NCBI GenBank assembly: GCA_012961305.1
Contig: DTZQ01000264.1
Location: 1-7,483 of the forward strand
From: Armatimonadota bacterium
GTDB taxonomy: Bacteria > Armatimonadota > UBA10988 > DTZQ01
Direction of reading: 5' to 3'
DNA: 7,483 nt
This document shows positions 6,451-7,483 of the stretch, piece by piece. The position numbers were made by a program, and so were the translations under genes. The notes below the pieces were generated by a model. That model saw only the letters and a list, made by a program, of their open reading frames with translations, was not told where the DNA came from and searched no databases. Each line of letters starts with the position of its first letter. Position 1 is the stretch's first letter.

Positions 6451-6620
6451 ACCTTTTGTACTGCAGAGGCGCAGAGGCCGCGGAGGAATTGGGAAACTCG
6501 GCAACTGGGCAAAAGGACTGAGTCGTGAGTACCGAGCCCCTCAGCACTCAGTCCTCAGTACTGGTGAAGGTTGCCCAATCGCCTAAATTTCCCCTCTGTC
6601 TCAGCGGTGAGTTTTAAGGT
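6451..6620. repeat. Large imperfect palindrome with heptad repeats
   Basis: Most of the 204-bp spacer between the DUF4384 gene and the ATPase gene is an imperfect inverted repeat. The outer arms ACCTT...GCAGAGGCGCAGAGG (6451-6477) and CCCCTCTGTCTCAGCGGTGA (6591-6610) are related in opposite orientation, with AAGGT at 6616-6620. Inside them, CTGGGCAA (6505-6512) faces TTGCCCAA (6571-6578), and the heptad-like GGACTGAGTCGTGAGTACC faces CTCAGCACTCAGTCCTCAGT. The CAGAGGCGCAGAGG motif occurs, from memory, as a dispersed intergenic repeat in several phyla. RNA from it would fold into a long irregular stem. It has no coding capacity and no terminal T-run, so it is more likely a mobile or repetitive element than a simple terminator. 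Confidence 0.6.
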
Positions 6621-6647
6621 GAGAAGGCTGGCAGTTAACGAGGAGTC

Positions 6648-7316
6648 ATGATACAATTAGAGGAGGTTAGCAAAATATATCGGACTCCGCGGGGGGGTGT
6701 TCGGGCGCTGGACGGGGTTAGCCTGTCGGTGCGGGAGGGCGAATTTTTGGCCATCAAGGGGCCGAGTGGCAGTGGCAAGTCCACCCTGCTCCTGACCGTT
6801 GGAGGCATGATACGTCCAACCCAGGGGCGCGTGGTGGTTGACGGGACAGACATTTATGCCCTATCAGCACAGGAGAGGGCGAAGTTCAGGGCGGAGAACG
6901 TTGGCTTTGTCTTCCAGATGTTCTACCTGGTGCCCTACCTGAGCGTCATCGAAAACGTCCTGCTGCCGACGGCGAGCGGCACCACACGGGCGGGCCGTAA
7001 AGAGGCACTGGAACTCCTTGAACATCTGGGCCTTTCGGAGCGCGTTTACCATCGGCCCAGTGAACTAAGCGTGGGCGAAAGGCAACGGGTGGCTATGGCC
7101 AGGGCGCTTCTCAACAAACCCCGTTTGCTCCTGGCCGATGAGCCCACGGGCAACCTCGACCCGGAAACCGCGAGTGAGGTCATGGGCTATCTGGCGGAGT
7201 TCCATCGGGGCGGCGGAACCATCGTCCTGGTGACCCACGAGCAGGTGGCGGAGCAGCACGCGGAGCGAACACTCCTCATCCGCGAGGGCCGCATTGAGGC
7301 GGAGGTCCCTAAGTAA
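6648..7316 (+). CDS. ABC transporter ATP-binding protein, LolD/MacB type
   Basis: This 222-residue cytoplasmic ATPase is of the usual length for LolD/MacB-type subunits and intact in every motif: Walker A GPSGSGKST (38-46), Q-loop Q90 in FVFQMFYLVPYLSVIENV (87-104), signature LSVGE (140-144), Walker B LLLADEP (160-166), D-loop NLDPE (169-173) and H-loop H197. The signature has V where LSGGQ has its first G, and E for Q. Q-loops of this form with an IENV helix are typical of ATPases paired with FtsX-like permeases, so the permease at 3936 is the likely partner. An in-frame TAA at 6636-6638 rules out a longer N-terminus. AGGAG (6641-6645) is only 2 bases from the ATG, an unusually tight spacing that may lower translation. 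A large repeat separates the gene from the DUF4384 gene, so it may depend on readthrough or its own promoter, which I cannot see. Confidence 0.95.
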   Translation: MIQLEEVSKIYRTPRGGVRALDGVSLSVREGEFLAIKGPSGSGKSTLLLTVGGMIRPTQGRVVVDGTDIYALSAQERAKFRAENVGFVFQMFYLVPYLSVIENVLLPTASGTTRAGRKEALELLEHLGLSERVYHRPSELSVGERQRVAMARALLNKPRLLLADEPTGNLDPETASEVMGYLAEFHRGGGTIVLVTHEQVAEQHAERTLLIREGRIEAEVPK

Positions 7317-7395
7317 ATGTGGGGGTTGCCTAACTCGACAAGGTTAAATTAGCCGCTTAGCAGACCTGCCCAGGATTGCGTAGTCTATCCCATTT

Positions 7396-7462
7396 GGGCT
7401 ACGGCCACCAAGTCGGTTGAAACCCACGGAACCAACTTCCGTTGGTTTGGTAAAAGTAGCCC
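7396..7462. other. Nested stem-loop structure downstream of the ATPase gene
   Basis: GGGCTAC (7396-7402) pairs perfectly with GTAGCCC (7456-7462). Inside, ACCAA (7407-7411) can pair with TTGGT (7447-7451), and AACCAAC (7430-7436) with GTTGGTT (7441-7447) across a TTCC loop, with one shared base. GGTTGAAACC (7415-7424) is a small dyad. The 7-bp closing stem and 67-base span recall a tRNA, but no T-arm or anticodon arm fits on either strand. There is no T-run. It could be a structured RNA, an mRNA end or a dispersed repeat. The rest of 7317-7483 holds nothing I can identify. Confidence 0.4.
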
Positions 7463-7483
7463 CGAGTGTGAACTGTGGGCGAA

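Noticed and set aside
7412..7433. GGTTGAAAC, as found at the end of many CRISPR repeats
   Set aside because: It occurs once in this region, with no second repeat or regular spacing before the window ends.
7396..7462. tRNA gene
   Set aside because: The closing stem has tRNA length, but no GGTTCRA T-loop, D-arm or anticodon arm can be placed on either strand.

Overview
The window (about 60% GC by eye) looks like chromosomal DNA of an uncultured Gram-negative-type bacterium. Its proteins are secreted or membrane-anchored, and the ABC genes resemble, from memory, permease/ATPase pairs of Planctomycetota, Verrucomicrobiota, Armatimonadota and similar deep lineages. The intergenic DNA carries dispersed GC-rich palindromes and heptanucleotide repeats. 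No rRNA, tRNA, phage gene or transposase is visible, so the phylum cannot be fixed from this sequence.

Layout. Positions 1-122 are non-coding, with a GC-rich palindrome, a dispersed repeat and a heptad array. Positions 123-2414 (minus strand) encode a 763-residue secreted TIM-barrel glycoside-hydrolase-like protein. An inverted pair of 24-bp repeats (63-86 and 2462-2485) brackets this gene. The divergent spacer 2415-2714 holds a strong sigma70-type promoter firing rightward. Four plus-strand genes follow: a membrane-anchored thioredoxin-like protein (2715-3923), an FtsX/MacB-type ABC permease (3936-5072), a CsgG/FlgO-like plus DUF4384 envelope protein (5307-6443) and a LolD/MacB-type ATPase (6648-7316). 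The first two are tightly coupled. The others are separated by 234-bp and 204-bp spacers containing repeats, a possible regulated promoter and a possible remnant of a small antisense gene. The last 167 bases hold no gene but can fold into a nested stem structure.

How the genes may work together. The permease and ATPase have the features of a mechanotransmission-type (MacB/LolCDE/FtsEX-like) ABC transporter. The thioredoxin-like protein, translated from the same promoter just ahead of the permease, is the likely extracytoplasmic partner. Both it and the permease's large outer domain carry a Cys-x-Cys pair, which suggests metal or thiol chemistry outside the membrane. The CsgG/DUF4384 protein may supply the outer-membrane or cell-wall side. 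The four genes together are the best candidate here for an undescribed system. The hydrolase-like gene, on the other strand and framed by repeats, is probably a separate unit.
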